This document shows, in pieces, positions 26,244-34,922 of a stretch of 42,746 nucleotides of DNA. Each line of letters begins with the position of its first letter. Position 1 is the first letter of the stretch. The position numbers were made by a program, and so were the translations under genes. Where the stretch lies: NCBI GenBank assembly GCA_032358255.1, contig JAULBX010026863.1, forward strand, positions 1 through 42,746, in the 5' to 3' direction. The notes below the pieces were generated by a model. The model did not search any database, was not told where the DNA came from, and saw nothing but the letters and a program-made list of their open reading frames with translations. The DNA comes from Heterotrichella gracilis. Its lineage: Eukaryota; Sar; Xanthophyceae; Tribonematales; Xanthonemataceae.

Positions 26244-28793
26244 ATGCATACTAATAGTATTAATGAAAACAATATTTTAGAAATCATTACCAAATTCAAA
26301 TTGGTTAATTTGTTGTACGCGTTAATTGCATTTTCTTTATTAAGAATTCCTATTGAATCCTTATTGCAAGATTACATTGTGGATCCAATATTTTCAAAAA
26401 TAAAGGGTTCTGAAAACATAGATTATTCATTATTTCTGCTAGTTATTTTATTGTATTTAATTTTTGCAAAGCAACTCAATAAAAACTTTCAAATATCACT
26501 ATCGAGATTTATTGCAATTCTTTTTTTATGTATAATTTATTCATATTATCGATATTTTAATGTCAATAGATGGATTTTTGTGAGGTTTGATTATTTTCCA
26601 AGATTGTGTTATTTAGATCTATGTTATTTGCCCTTAATTGGTAATTTTATACTTTATGGAACAAACAAGATCACACTAGGATCATTCTTTTCTAAAAAAG
26701 AAGGAGGTTTCGAACTGGACAGTGCAATATGTGCAGTGGATGAGGATAATTTAGGTCGAAACGTATTTGCTGAAGCTTTATCTAAAAAAATCCTGAATAC
26801 TCAAGGAAAAACTTCGTTAGCAATTGGTATAATTGGGCCGTGGGGTTCAGGCAAGACTACTTTTTTAAAAAGGATGAATAGATATTTTAAAGAAGATGAG
26901 AATATTGTGATTTGGCACAATGTATGGCATTCAACTTCAGCAAGCCAAATAACAAAAGATTTCTTTAATACTCTTTCGTCAAAGCTTTCCGGCTATGGAA
27001 GAGACACTGATAACCAAATAAATTCTTATGCAAATGATTTAGCCGATGTAAGCGACACTTTCACAAGTAAAGTTATAAGAAAAATAATCCAAAAAGAATA
27101 TAGCGATAAATCTTTAAATGAAAAATTTGAAGAACTTAATAATACCTTAATTCGTGTTAATAAGAATCTCATTGTTTTTGTTGATGATATTGATCGCCTT
27201 GATTATAAAGAAATAGCTGAGGTTTTGCGATTAATCAGAAATAGCGCGAATTTTAGCCGTACTACTTTTATAGCTGCTTACGATCGAGGATATGTTCTGG
27301 AAGCAATTGACAAAATAAGCAAACATAAAAAACATATTTTTTTAGAAAAAATATTTCAACTTGAAGTAAATTTGCCACCAATAGAAAAGAATTTTATTAG
27401 AAATTCTTTGTATGAATCTCTTACCAAACAGATAGAAAATAAATTCCATGCAAAATTATACGAAATAATTTATGGAACCGCAATTCTTAAACCATTTATA
27501 ATCGAAGAGTTTTTTGAAAATTTAAGAGACGTAAAAAGGTTCTCAAATAATTTCTGTCTACTATTTGGCCTAATAAAAGAGGAGATTATTATTGAAGATT
27601 TATTTTATTTAGAAATACTTGGATTGAAATTTCCGAAAGCATTGGAATTGTTAGGAAACAACCCTAGCAAATACCTCAATTCCTTGCGTGTAGATGTTCA
27701 AAATATTCAATACAGTTTAATAGAAGGAAATCCCGGTGGCGAATTATCTACAGTACAGTTGCTGAGCAGAGATATCGGCAAAGTATATGAAAATCAAGTA
27801 AACCTGATTTCAATAGCTCTGCATAACATTTTTCATTCAAGTAGATTGCAAACATTCCGTAGACCAGAAAACTCAATTGTATTTCCGTATTCTTATGATA
27901 GATATTTCACATTTCGTTTATTGGATGGTCAGATTTCAAGTAGTGAATTTGAAAACAGGATACTATTACCAGAATTAGATAAAGCAAAAGAAACTGTTGC
28001 AGATTGGATAAGAAAAGGTCTAAGAAATGAATTGAATCGCCGCTTAAATAATTTAATAAGTTTTGAAAGTAGGCATGATTTTGAAAAGATAATTCGTTTG
28101 ATAATTTACTTTGTAAAGTTTCCTATAAAAGAAAATTCTAAAGATTCTTTTACTGGATATTCCGAAGAGAATTTATTTGACAAATTAACTAACAAATCAA
28201 CCGTCCAATTATTTTATAAGAATGAAGACGATTATAATAATTTTCTCATCCAGATTTTTCAAGTAGAGCCAGAAATTCCATTTATTGTAGAATGTGCTTT
28301 TATACGTTTCTGTAACACTAACCCTAATACAAACCACTTTGGATTAAAATTACCTCATAGGATCAGAATATCAATGTTCTATTTTGAAACATATTTAAAA
28401 ATAGCTTCTATTATTGACAACAAAGTATGGGATTTGTATTGGGGCACCCAATTCTTTTTTCCAAAAGAGGGTACAAGAGAGTACAGGATTCCTAAGAAAG
28501 TAAAGGATTTGATGATTAAAAAAATCAGTGGTGCACCATTGTCTTCTTTTCTCGAAACAACAACCATGCTTGAGTATTATCAAGGTAAAGCATATTATAA
28601 CTGCCATAAAGTAATTTTCTCAATTTTTGGACCGCTCGATGTTTATTTGAATTTTCTTAAAAGTTTGAGTGGAAATAGTACAGTTAACAAAGATGTACTT
28701 GATGAATATCTAACTTTTGTGCAAGGTGTTATAGATAATAAATTGAAATCAATAGAGTATAAATTCAATCAGATAATTGTTAATGCAAAATGA
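26244..28793 (+). CDS. Membrane-anchored KAP-type P-loop NTPase inserted in hsd operon
   Basis: 849 aa. The N-terminal 150 residues hold about four membrane segments (LLYALIAFSLLRI, YSLFLLVILLYLIF, FIAILFLCIIYSYY and LCYLPLIGNFILYG). Then follow Walker A GPWGSGKTT (198-206) and Walker B LIVFVDDIDRLD (309-320), typical of the KAP family. The remaining 500 residues are helical with no known domain. KAP NTPases include the phage-exclusion protein PifA; they are membrane-linked ATPases that can act in abortive infection. The stop overlaps the hsdS start by 4 nt and the gene splits hsdM from hsdS. It is likely a co-opted antiviral module that shares the operon; direct coupling to restriction is inference. 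Confidence 0.8.
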   Translation: MHTNSINENNILEIITKFKLVNLLYALIAFSLLRIPIESLLQDYIVDPIFSKIKGSENIDYSLFLLVILLYLIFAKQLNKNFQISLSRFIAILFLCIIYSYYRYFNVNRWIFVRFDYFPRLCYLDLCYLPLIGNFILYGTNKITLGSFFSKKEGGFELDSAICAVDEDNLGRNVFAEALSKKILNTQGKTSLAIGIIGPWGSGKTTFLKRMNRYFKEDENIVIWHNVWHSTSASQITKDFFNTLSSKLSGYGRDTDNQINSYANDLADVSDTFTSKVIRKIIQKEYSDKSLNEKFEELNNTLIRVNKNLIVFVDDIDRLDYKEIAEVLRLIRNSANFSRTTFIAAYDRGYVLEAIDKISKHKKHIFLEKIFQLEVNLPPIEKNFIRNSLYESLTKQIENKFHAKLYEIIYGTAILKPFIIEEFFENLRDVKRFSNNFCLLFGLIKEEIIIEDLFYLEILGLKFPKALELLGNNPSKYLNSLRVDVQNIQYSLIEGNPGGELSTVQLLSRDIGKVYENQVNLISIALHNIFHSSRLQTFRRPENSIVFPYSYDRYFTFRLLDGQISSSEFENRILLPELDKAKETVADWIRKGLRNELNRRLNNLISFESRHDFEKIIRLIIYFVKFPIKENSKDSFTGYSEENLFDKLTNKSTVQLFYKNEDDYNNFLIQIFQVEPEIPFIVECAFIRFCNTNPNTNHFGLKLPHRIRISMFYFETYLKIASIIDNKVWDLYWGTQFFFPKEGTREYRIPKKVKDLMIKKISGAPLSSFLETTTMLEYYQGKAYYNCHKVIFSIFGPLDVYLNFLKSLSGNSTVNKDVLDEYLTFVQGVIDNKLKSIEYKFNQIIVNAK

Positions 28794-30025
28794 GGGAGAA
28801 CAACTGGAAAAAATATAAACTTGGTGACGTTTGTGAAATCCAAAATGGATATGCTTTTGGTTCGAAGGAGTTCTCGGAAACTGGCATTCCTATTATAAAG
28901 ATTAAAAATATTGTTCCTCCATACATTTCATTTAATGAAGTAGAATATTTCAACCAAGAAATTAATTCTAAGCTGGAAAAATACTTAATCAATTATGATG
29001 ATATTTTAATTTCTATGACCGGATCAACAGTAAATCAAATGAGTTCTGCTGTTGGTAAAATAGGGAGATACAAGTTTACTTTCCCTGCTCTACTTAATCA
29101 AAGAGTCGGTAAACTTTTTGTAACAAAAAAAGAAAAAGCTGATCATAACTATATATACTATTACATCTCAAGATACGAGGTTCAATATAATTTGGCTCTA
29201 AATGCAACTGGATCCGCAAATCAAGCAAATATTTCGCCTGCCCAGATTAAGGATATCGAAATAGAACTCCCCCCCCTCCCCGAACAAACCGCCATCGCTG
29301 AAATCCTCTCTGCCCTCGACGATAAAATAGAACTCAACCTGCAAATCAACAAAACCCTCGAAGAAATGGCCAATGCTCTTTACAAACACTGGTTTGTGGA
29401 TTTTCACTTGTCCATACATGAAGATGCAAAACTTGTTAAAATGTTCGGAAAAGACGAACAAATAAAAATACCCAATTCATACTCGGTTATAAATATCTCA
29501 GAACAAATTAGTCGTTTAAAACCTGAAACTACATACAAAAAAGATCAACTAGAACGCTTTGGAACAGTCCCTGTTTTTGACCAATCGCAAGAAGGTGTCT
29601 TGGGATATCACAGCGAAAACTGTTCTTTTGTTGCTTCAGAAGAACAGCCAATTATGATTTTTGGTGATCATACTTGTAAATTAGAGCTAATAACAACTTC
29701 ATTCTCTCTAGGTCCAAATACTATTCCCTTTATTGGAAAAAATCATGAACTAACGACTTATTTATTTTTTTCGTTACTTGGAACAACTAAGATGAATGAT
29801 TATAAACGGCATTGGTCTGAATTAATGTTGAGAGACATTATTATTCCGAAGAATGAACATATTAAAAAGTTTAATGAAGCAATTAGGCCTTGGTTAAAAA
29901 TGATTCAATTAAATAAAGAGGAGAACCAAACCATCAAAGAGACTCGTGACTACCTCCTTCCAAAATTGATCTCTGGTGAGATCAGAGTTAAAGAAACTAA
30001 TAAAAAGCTTAAAGATTTAGTATGA
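28790..30025 (+). CDS. hsdS: Type I restriction-modification specificity subunit S
   Basis: 411 aa with two target recognition domains: TRD1 about residues 3-160 (WKKYKLGDVCEIQNGYAFGS) and TRD2 about 225-390, separated by the conserved helix LPPLPEQTAIAEILSALDDK (about 161-180) and closed by a second one (EETRDYLLPKLISGEI region). It sets the bipartite DNA target for HsdM and HsdR. The conserved central helix is coded by G+C-richer DNA than the AT-rich TRDs, a mosaic pattern expected from TRD exchange. A run of eight C (29269-29276) lies right at the TRD1/central-helix junction. The start overlaps the KAP stop, and the stop overlaps hsdR, by 4 nt each. Confidence 0.9.
   Translation: MRENNWKKYKLGDVCEIQNGYAFGSKEFSETGIPIIKIKNIVPPYISFNEVEYFNQEINSKLEKYLINYDDILISMTGSTVNQMSSAVGKIGRYKFTFPALLNQRVGKLFVTKKEKADHNYIYYYISRYEVQYNLALNATGSANQANISPAQIKDIEIELPPLPEQTAIAEILSALDDKIELNLQINKTLEEMANALYKHWFVDFHLSIHEDAKLVKMFGKDEQIKIPNSYSVINISEQISRLKPETTYKKDQLERFGTVPVFDQSQEGVLGYHSENCSFVASEEQPIMIFGDHTCKLELITTSFSLGPNTIPFIGKNHELTTYLFFSLLGTTKMNDYKRHWSELMLRDIIIPKNEHIKKFNEAIRPWLKMIQLNKEENQTIKETRDYLLPKLISGEIRVKETNKKLKDLV
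29269..29281 (+). repeat. C8-T-C4 homopolymer tract in hsdS
   Basis: Eight C (29269-29276), one T, then four C, coding for ELPPLPEQ at the end of TRD1. In this AT-rich region it stands out strongly. Such tracts are prone to slipped-strand mispairing; a one-base change would end HsdS after TRD1. A poly-G tract in the hsdS gene of Neisseria NgoAV works this way. Confidence 0.6.
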
Positions 30026-33000
30026 CAGAACTCAAAGAATTTCATATTGAACAAGCTGCCATTGAGTGGTTAAAGCAAATAGGCTATGCTTATATCCCCG
30101 GCGGAGAGCTTAACCGGGATGTGCGCTCGGTAGTTCTGGAAGATCAATTGCAAAAGTTTATCACAAAAAAATATCCACAGCTTCCACAGGAGATGGTGCT
30201 TGAAGCTTCTAAAGAATTCACCAACAATGCCGGTGCTGATTTGGATTACCGTAACCGGGCCTTCCATTTAAAAATTACTAAGGGCATTGATATCAGTTGG
30301 AAGATCGCTTCGACTAAGCTCAGCACAAGCCAAGAAAAATCATTACATGTTTACCCAATCGATTTTGAAAACCCGGAGAACAATACATTTACCTGTGTCA
30401 ACCAATTAGAAATTGTTGGTCGTAATCGCAGGATACCTGATTTATTAATTTACATTAACGGTTTACCTCTAATTATTTTTGAATTTAAAAATTGGTTCGA
30501 TTACAATACCACCGAGAACGAAGCCTTTAACCAGATTCAACATTACAAACAAGATATTCCACTCTTATTTGAATACAATGCACTCACCATTATTAGCGAT
30601 GGAAAAACGGCACAACACGGTATGTTTCCAGCAAGTATGGAATGGTTTGCTCCATGGAAATCAATTAATGGAAAAGACATCGTTGATGACAACGATTTTC
30701 AATTGCACACTTTGTTACATGGTTTGTTTGCCAAAGATCGTCTGCTCAATTATTTAAAATATTTCATATTTTTTGAAGATCATAACGGTACACTCATAAA
30801 AAAAGGCGCGAAATACCATCAGTTTTTTGGTGTGAATTTTGCCGTACAAAAAACCAAGCAAGCCATTAAACCCATTGGTGATGGTCGCATTGGTGTAATT
30901 TGGCATACACAGGGCTCTGGCAAGAGTATTTCCATGGCCATTTACACCGGTATCCTACGCCAATTACCTGAACTTAAAAACCCGACCGTTGTAGTTCAAG
31001 TAGATCGCAACGATTTGGATTGGCAGCTTTATGAGAATTTTGTACTATGTAAAGACATAGTGGGAGAAGTAAGCCACGCTAAAAGCACAGATGATCTGCG
31101 GAAATTACTAGATAGAAACTCAGGAGGTGTTATTTTTTCCACCATTGAAAAATTTCGTTTAAAAAAAGACACTGGTGAAATAGTACATCCAGTTTTATCA
31201 AGCCGTGATAACATCATTGTAATCGCTGACGAAGCGCACAGAACACAATATGGAGTATTGGATGGTTACGCAGCCAACTTAAGAACAGCTTTACCAAATG
31301 CTTCCTTTATTGGCTTTACCGGAACACCCGTTGACAAAAAAGATGCAGATACCGAAGAACTTTTTGGTGAAGTCATTCACACCTACGATATAAAACAAGC
31401 CGTGGAAGATGGTGCGACTGTGCCAATCTATTATGAGCCTCGTTTGGCTAAATTGCATTTAGCGAATGAGAACATCGATGAAGAGGTAGATGAAATAACA
31501 GAAACTGACACCGGGGCCGATAAATTTTTAAAATGGGCGGCGATTGAAGATGCAGCAGGTTCAGTTGACAGGGTGAATAAGATTGCTGCAGATATATTGC
31601 AGCATTTTACCAAACGCACTCAAACGCTCGAAGGCAAAGCCATGGTAGTGTGCATGAGCCGCAGAAATTGCGTAAAAATGTATGATGCCTTAACAGCTCT
31701 AGAGGGATGTCCGGAGGTTGCGGTAATTATCACCTCAAATATTTCAAAAGACCCACCGGAGTGGAAAGAGCATGTTAGGACAAAAGATCAATTTGAAGCC
31801 ATTAAAAAACGTTTCAAAGATCCGGATGACCCATTAAGAATAGTTATAGTTAGAGACATGTGGCTTACCGGTTTCGATGCACCAATTATTAATACCATGT
31901 ATGTGGATAAGGTAATGACCGGGCACAACTTGATGCAGGCCATTGCCAGAGCAAACAGAGTTTTTGCAGATAAACAATCGGGTGTAATTGTAGATTATAT
32001 TGGTATAGGCGATCAATTAAAAGCCGCTACAATCAAGTATACACAAGGCGGAGGCCGTGGAGAAACCAAAATTGATATTGAGCAGGCGCTTGAAATGTTT
32101 TATAATCAGTTGAAGAAATGCAAAGCGCACCTCACCGATGACTTGGATTATAGCAGATGGAAAGCCATGAGCACAGGAGATAAGATGATGTTGATTAATA
32201 GAGGAGCTAATGCTATTTTAAAAACAGATCAGTTGGCCGATGAGTTCATGAAGGATGAAAAGAAACTCACCGGTTTAGTAAGTATCGTAAAAAGTCGGGA
32301 AGAAATCGCACAGTTTGCATTAGACATCATTTATATCCAACACGTTTCCGCTGCAGTACGTAAAGCCAAATCTATTAACGTTGGCAGAAAAGACGGTCAA
32401 CAACGCATACGTGATTTAATTTCTCAGAGTATAGAATCGGAAGACTTGATTGATGTTTTCGCCATGGCTGGCATTGAAAAGCCGGACGTATCCATTCTCA
32501 ACGATGATTTTTTATTGGGAGCCAAGCAGGATAAAAGCGGTCTTGCCTTAAAAATTGAATTAATGCGTAACATCCTCAAAGGTGAAATAGCCTTGAGGTT
32601 GCGCAAGAACATAAAAAAATACAACTCCTTACGAGAGGAAATTGAAAAGGTAATTGATCTCTACCATAAAAACGCCATTGATTCCTACACTACTGTTTTA
32701 GAATTGGTGGAAAGAGCCAAGGCCATGCAGGAGGAAGAGAAGCGCCAGAAGGAACTAGGAATCAGTGATGAAGAGCTAGCTTTTTACGATATTATCCATG
32801 CCAAGCGCGAACTAATTAAAGAAGCCGGTCCCATTCAAAATGTGGTGCATGCCGTTTGCAAAGCTGTAAAAGACAATCTTGAAATCGACTGGACTAAGAA
32901 AGAGGATGCAAAGGCAGCCATTCGACTGGCCGTTAAAAAAGAGCTCCGAGGTAAAGTAAGCCTTGAAGAACTCAACAAAATTTTACAAGAAATAATGGAA

Positions 33001-33042
33001 CAAGCCGAAGGTCAGTTTAAGGATTGGCCGGTGGCGGGGTAA
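30022..33042 (+). CDS. hsdR: Type I restriction endonuclease subunit R
   Basis: 1006 aa. The N-terminal PD-(D/E)XK nuclease domain shows D140 and EFK (E154, K156). The SF2 translocase has Walker A HTQGSGKS (295-302) and DEAH box IADEAHRTQYG (401-411), then RecA2 and a helical C-terminal domain that binds HsdM/HsdS. It cleaves DNA after ATP-driven translocation from unmethylated targets. The start overlaps the hsdS stop by 4 nt. The length is normal and all core motifs are intact, so the system should be active provided hsdS is in frame. Confidence 0.95.
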   Translation: MTELKEFHIEQAAIEWLKQIGYAYIPGGELNRDVRSVVLEDQLQKFITKKYPQLPQEMVLEASKEFTNNAGADLDYRNRAFHLKITKGIDISWKIASTKLSTSQEKSLHVYPIDFENPENNTFTCVNQLEIVGRNRRIPDLLIYINGLPLIIFEFKNWFDYNTTENEAFNQIQHYKQDIPLLFEYNALTIISDGKTAQHGMFPASMEWFAPWKSINGKDIVDDNDFQLHTLLHGLFAKDRLLNYLKYFIFFEDHNGTLIKKGAKYHQFFGVNFAVQKTKQAIKPIGDGRIGVIWHTQGSGKSISMAIYTGILRQLPELKNPTVVVQVDRNDLDWQLYENFVLCKDIVGEVSHAKSTDDLRKLLDRNSGGVIFSTIEKFRLKKDTGEIVHPVLSSRDNIIVIADEAHRTQYGVLDGYAANLRTALPNASFIGFTGTPVDKKDADTEELFGEVIHTYDIKQAVEDGATVPIYYEPRLAKLHLANENIDEEVDEITETDTGADKFLKWAAIEDAAGSVDRVNKIAADILQHFTKRTQTLEGKAMVVCMSRRNCVKMYDALTALEGCPEVAVIITSNISKDPPEWKEHVRTKDQFEAIKKRFKDPDDPLRIVIVRDMWLTGFDAPIINTMYVDKVMTGHNLMQAIARANRVFADKQSGVIVDYIGIGDQLKAATIKYTQGGGRGETKIDIEQALEMFYNQLKKCKAHLTDDLDYSRWKAMSTGDKMMLINRGANAILKTDQLADEFMKDEKKLTGLVSIVKSREEIAQFALDIIYIQHVSAAVRKAKSINVGRKDGQQRIRDLISQSIESEDLIDVFAMAGIEKPDVSILNDDFLLGAKQDKSGLALKIELMRNILKGEIALRLRKNIKKYNSLREEIEKVIDLYHKNAIDSYTTVLELVERAKAMQEEEKRQKELGISDEELAFYDIIHAKRELIKEAGPIQNVVHAVCKAVKDNLEIDWTKKEDAKAAIRLAVKKELRGKVSLEELNKILQEIMEQAEGQFKDWPVAG

Positions 33043-33055
33043 TTGAAGAATAAAT

Positions 33056-34045
33056 ATGACTAGTGAAATAAAAATCGTCCATGAAAAGATTCCGTTATAT
33101 CGGGCAGGATACACTGTCACAAGTTTATTCAGTTCTTTCGGTAAGTCTCTAAAAGAAACTAGACTTACGGGAACACTAGGATTTATTATTTCAGAAGCAC
33201 CAAAAGCTTTTCTTAAATTATTCCATATTGAAGGTGAAATGTTATCTGTAACCATGGAAGCCTATCACACTACTGACAGGGCCGACATTCAAATCCAGAC
33301 AACATCGGGAGCCTGGATAATAGAAGCAAAAGTAGATTTTTCAGATCCCTACATTCAATCCAATAAATATAATGGTTTTAAGAAAATATTAATTACAAAT
33401 TATATTCCCAGCATTGAACAGAAGAGTCTAAATGATTTTAAATACCTGACGTGGGATGAGGTCGCTGAAGTTCTAACTAATTTAACAAGAAGTTCCCGAC
33501 TAAAATTAATTTCCCTAAATTTAATTAAATACTTAAAAGAACATAAAATGATAAGGAGCTCAAAACAAACTGAAATTTATGCCAGAGAAATAAATGATCA
33601 GGAAACAATGCAGTTATTTCTAAGTGCACACATTTATTGCTGTGACTATATAAAAGAAACAAGCGAATTATACAATGCGATCTACTTCGCTCCACACTTT
33701 GGCATGGATTTAGCCAAACAATACACAGGACTAGTTCCTGGAATTAGTTTTATTGCCAGGATTCAAAAAAGAGAAATTGCATTAGACTGGAAGCATTTTA
33801 TAGAAATATGTAAAAAGGAACGTTCTGAACTATGGCTTAAGAAGCATAAAGTGTTTTTAGACATCATACATAAAAACTGGAATTGGGAAGATCAAAAGCG
33901 CATCATATTTTTCTTATCTACCCCAATACATGCTTTCAGTCCATCCATAAGAAAGGATAATTTGCAGAAAGGAAAAGGTTGGTTAAGCAAATCTTTTTTG
34001 TCATTTGAGGAACTATTTCTAGCTAGAGAAGGAAAAATTTATTAA
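33056..34045 (+). CDS. Predicted PD-(D/E)XK nuclease-like protein
   Basis: 329 aa, cytosolic. Around residues 60-93 it has IEGEMLSV, RADIQIQTTSG and AWIIEAKVD, the strand-loop-strand pattern of PD-(D/E)XK nucleases, with candidate residues E61, D77, E90 and K92. The rest is helical and basic, with cysteine/histidine pairs (HIYCCDYI) near 190-200. I do not recognise a named family. It begins 13 nt after hsdR and lies 17 nt before the Mrr-type gene, all in one direction, so it is an accessory member of the defence operon. It could be a second nuclease, or a substrate-recognition protein with a degraded fold. Confidence 0.6.
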   Translation: MTSEIKIVHEKIPLYRAGYTVTSLFSSFGKSLKETRLTGTLGFIISEAPKAFLKLFHIEGEMLSVTMEAYHTTDRADIQIQTTSGAWIIEAKVDFSDPYIQSNKYNGFKKILITNYIPSIEQKSLNDFKYLTWDEVAEVLTNLTRSSRLKLISLNLIKYLKEHKMIRSSKQTEIYAREINDQETMQLFLSAHIYCCDYIKETSELYNAIYFAPHFGMDLAKQYTGLVPGISFIARIQKREIALDWKHFIEICKKERSELWLKKHKVFLDIIHKNWNWEDQKRIIFFLSTPIHAFSPSIRKDNLQKGKGWLSKSFLSFEELFLAREGKIY

Positions 34046-34062
34046 TTAAACTCTAAATCGTT

Positions 34063-34911
34063 ATGAAAGGTCCACAATTTTTAAAATACATCAACCCTAT
34101 TCTAGAAACTCTTAAAGATATGGGTGGTGCTGGTAGCACACCGGAAGTTAAAGACAAAGTAATTGAACGATTAAATATCAGTGATGCAGAGGTAGAAGAG
34201 TTAATTCCAAGTGGGGCATCTAGAGTTAAAAATCGAATACAATGGGCAAAAATGTATTTAACAAAAGCTGGGTATATTGATTCAAATATCAGAGGAACAT
34301 GGCGGCTTACCGAAAAAGGAATGAGCTCGAATTTAAATGAGGAAAGTGTTTACAAACTTTTTAAGGAAGTTGCAGCAACTTATAAGTCAAGTGAAGAGGT
34401 AGCGGAAATTACTGGCAAATCAAAAAAGTTAGAAGAACTTACTGCGGAAGACGAAGAGCATTCTCATAATTTAATTAATATTCTTCAAAAATTAAGTCCA
34501 TCTGGTTTTGAACGCATTTGTAAGCGTCTACTAACCGAGTGTGGATTTCAAAATGTGGAAGTAACAGGTAGATCTGGAGATCATGGGATTGATGGTATTG
34601 GTTTACTTGAAGTGAACGATCTTGTAACTTTTAAAGTTTTGTTTCAATGCAAACGTTATAAAGAGTCTGTTGGTCCTGGGCAAGTGCGAGATTTTAGAGG
34701 CGCAATGCAAGGGCGAGCAGAAAAAGGAATTATTATTACAACTGGTCGCTTTACAACTGAAGCCAAATTCGAATCTAAAAGAGATGGCGTGCCACCTATA
34801 GAATTAGTTGATGGTGACAAACTTGTTGAAATGTTTGAAAAATATGAATTAGGTTTAAAACCTAAAACGGTTTACGATATTGATTTTAGTTTTTTTGAGG
34901 AGTTTAAGTAA
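34063..34911 (+). CDS. Mrr-type restriction endonuclease
   Basis: 282 aa. Residues 5-90 are an Mrr_N-like winged helix (LETLKDMGGAGSTPEVKDKV, then TKAGYIDSNIRGTWRLTEKG). Residues 143-270 are the catalytic Mrr domain: SGFERICKRLL (E150), DHGIDGIG (D177) and FQCKRYK (Q195, K197), the D-QxK form of the PD-(D/E)XK site. By family, Mrr enzymes cut DNA carrying methylated bases or other modifications (type IV). It stands immediately before an AAA/TOPRIM ATPase gene (11 nt). Since the same operon encodes a methyltransferase, its target must exclude the host's own HsdM mark. Confidence 0.85.
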   Translation: MKGPQFLKYINPILETLKDMGGAGSTPEVKDKVIERLNISDAEVEELIPSGASRVKNRIQWAKMYLTKAGYIDSNIRGTWRLTEKGMSSNLNEESVYKLFKEVAATYKSSEEVAEITGKSKKLEELTAEDEEHSHNLINILQKLSPSGFERICKRLLTECGFQNVEVTGRSGDHGIDGIGLLEVNDLVTFKVLFQCKRYKESVGPGQVRDFRGAMQGRAEKGIIITTGRFTTEAKFESKRDGVPPIELVDGDKLVEMFEKYELGLKPKTVYDIDFSFFEEFK

Positions 34912-34922
34912 ATATATACGAA

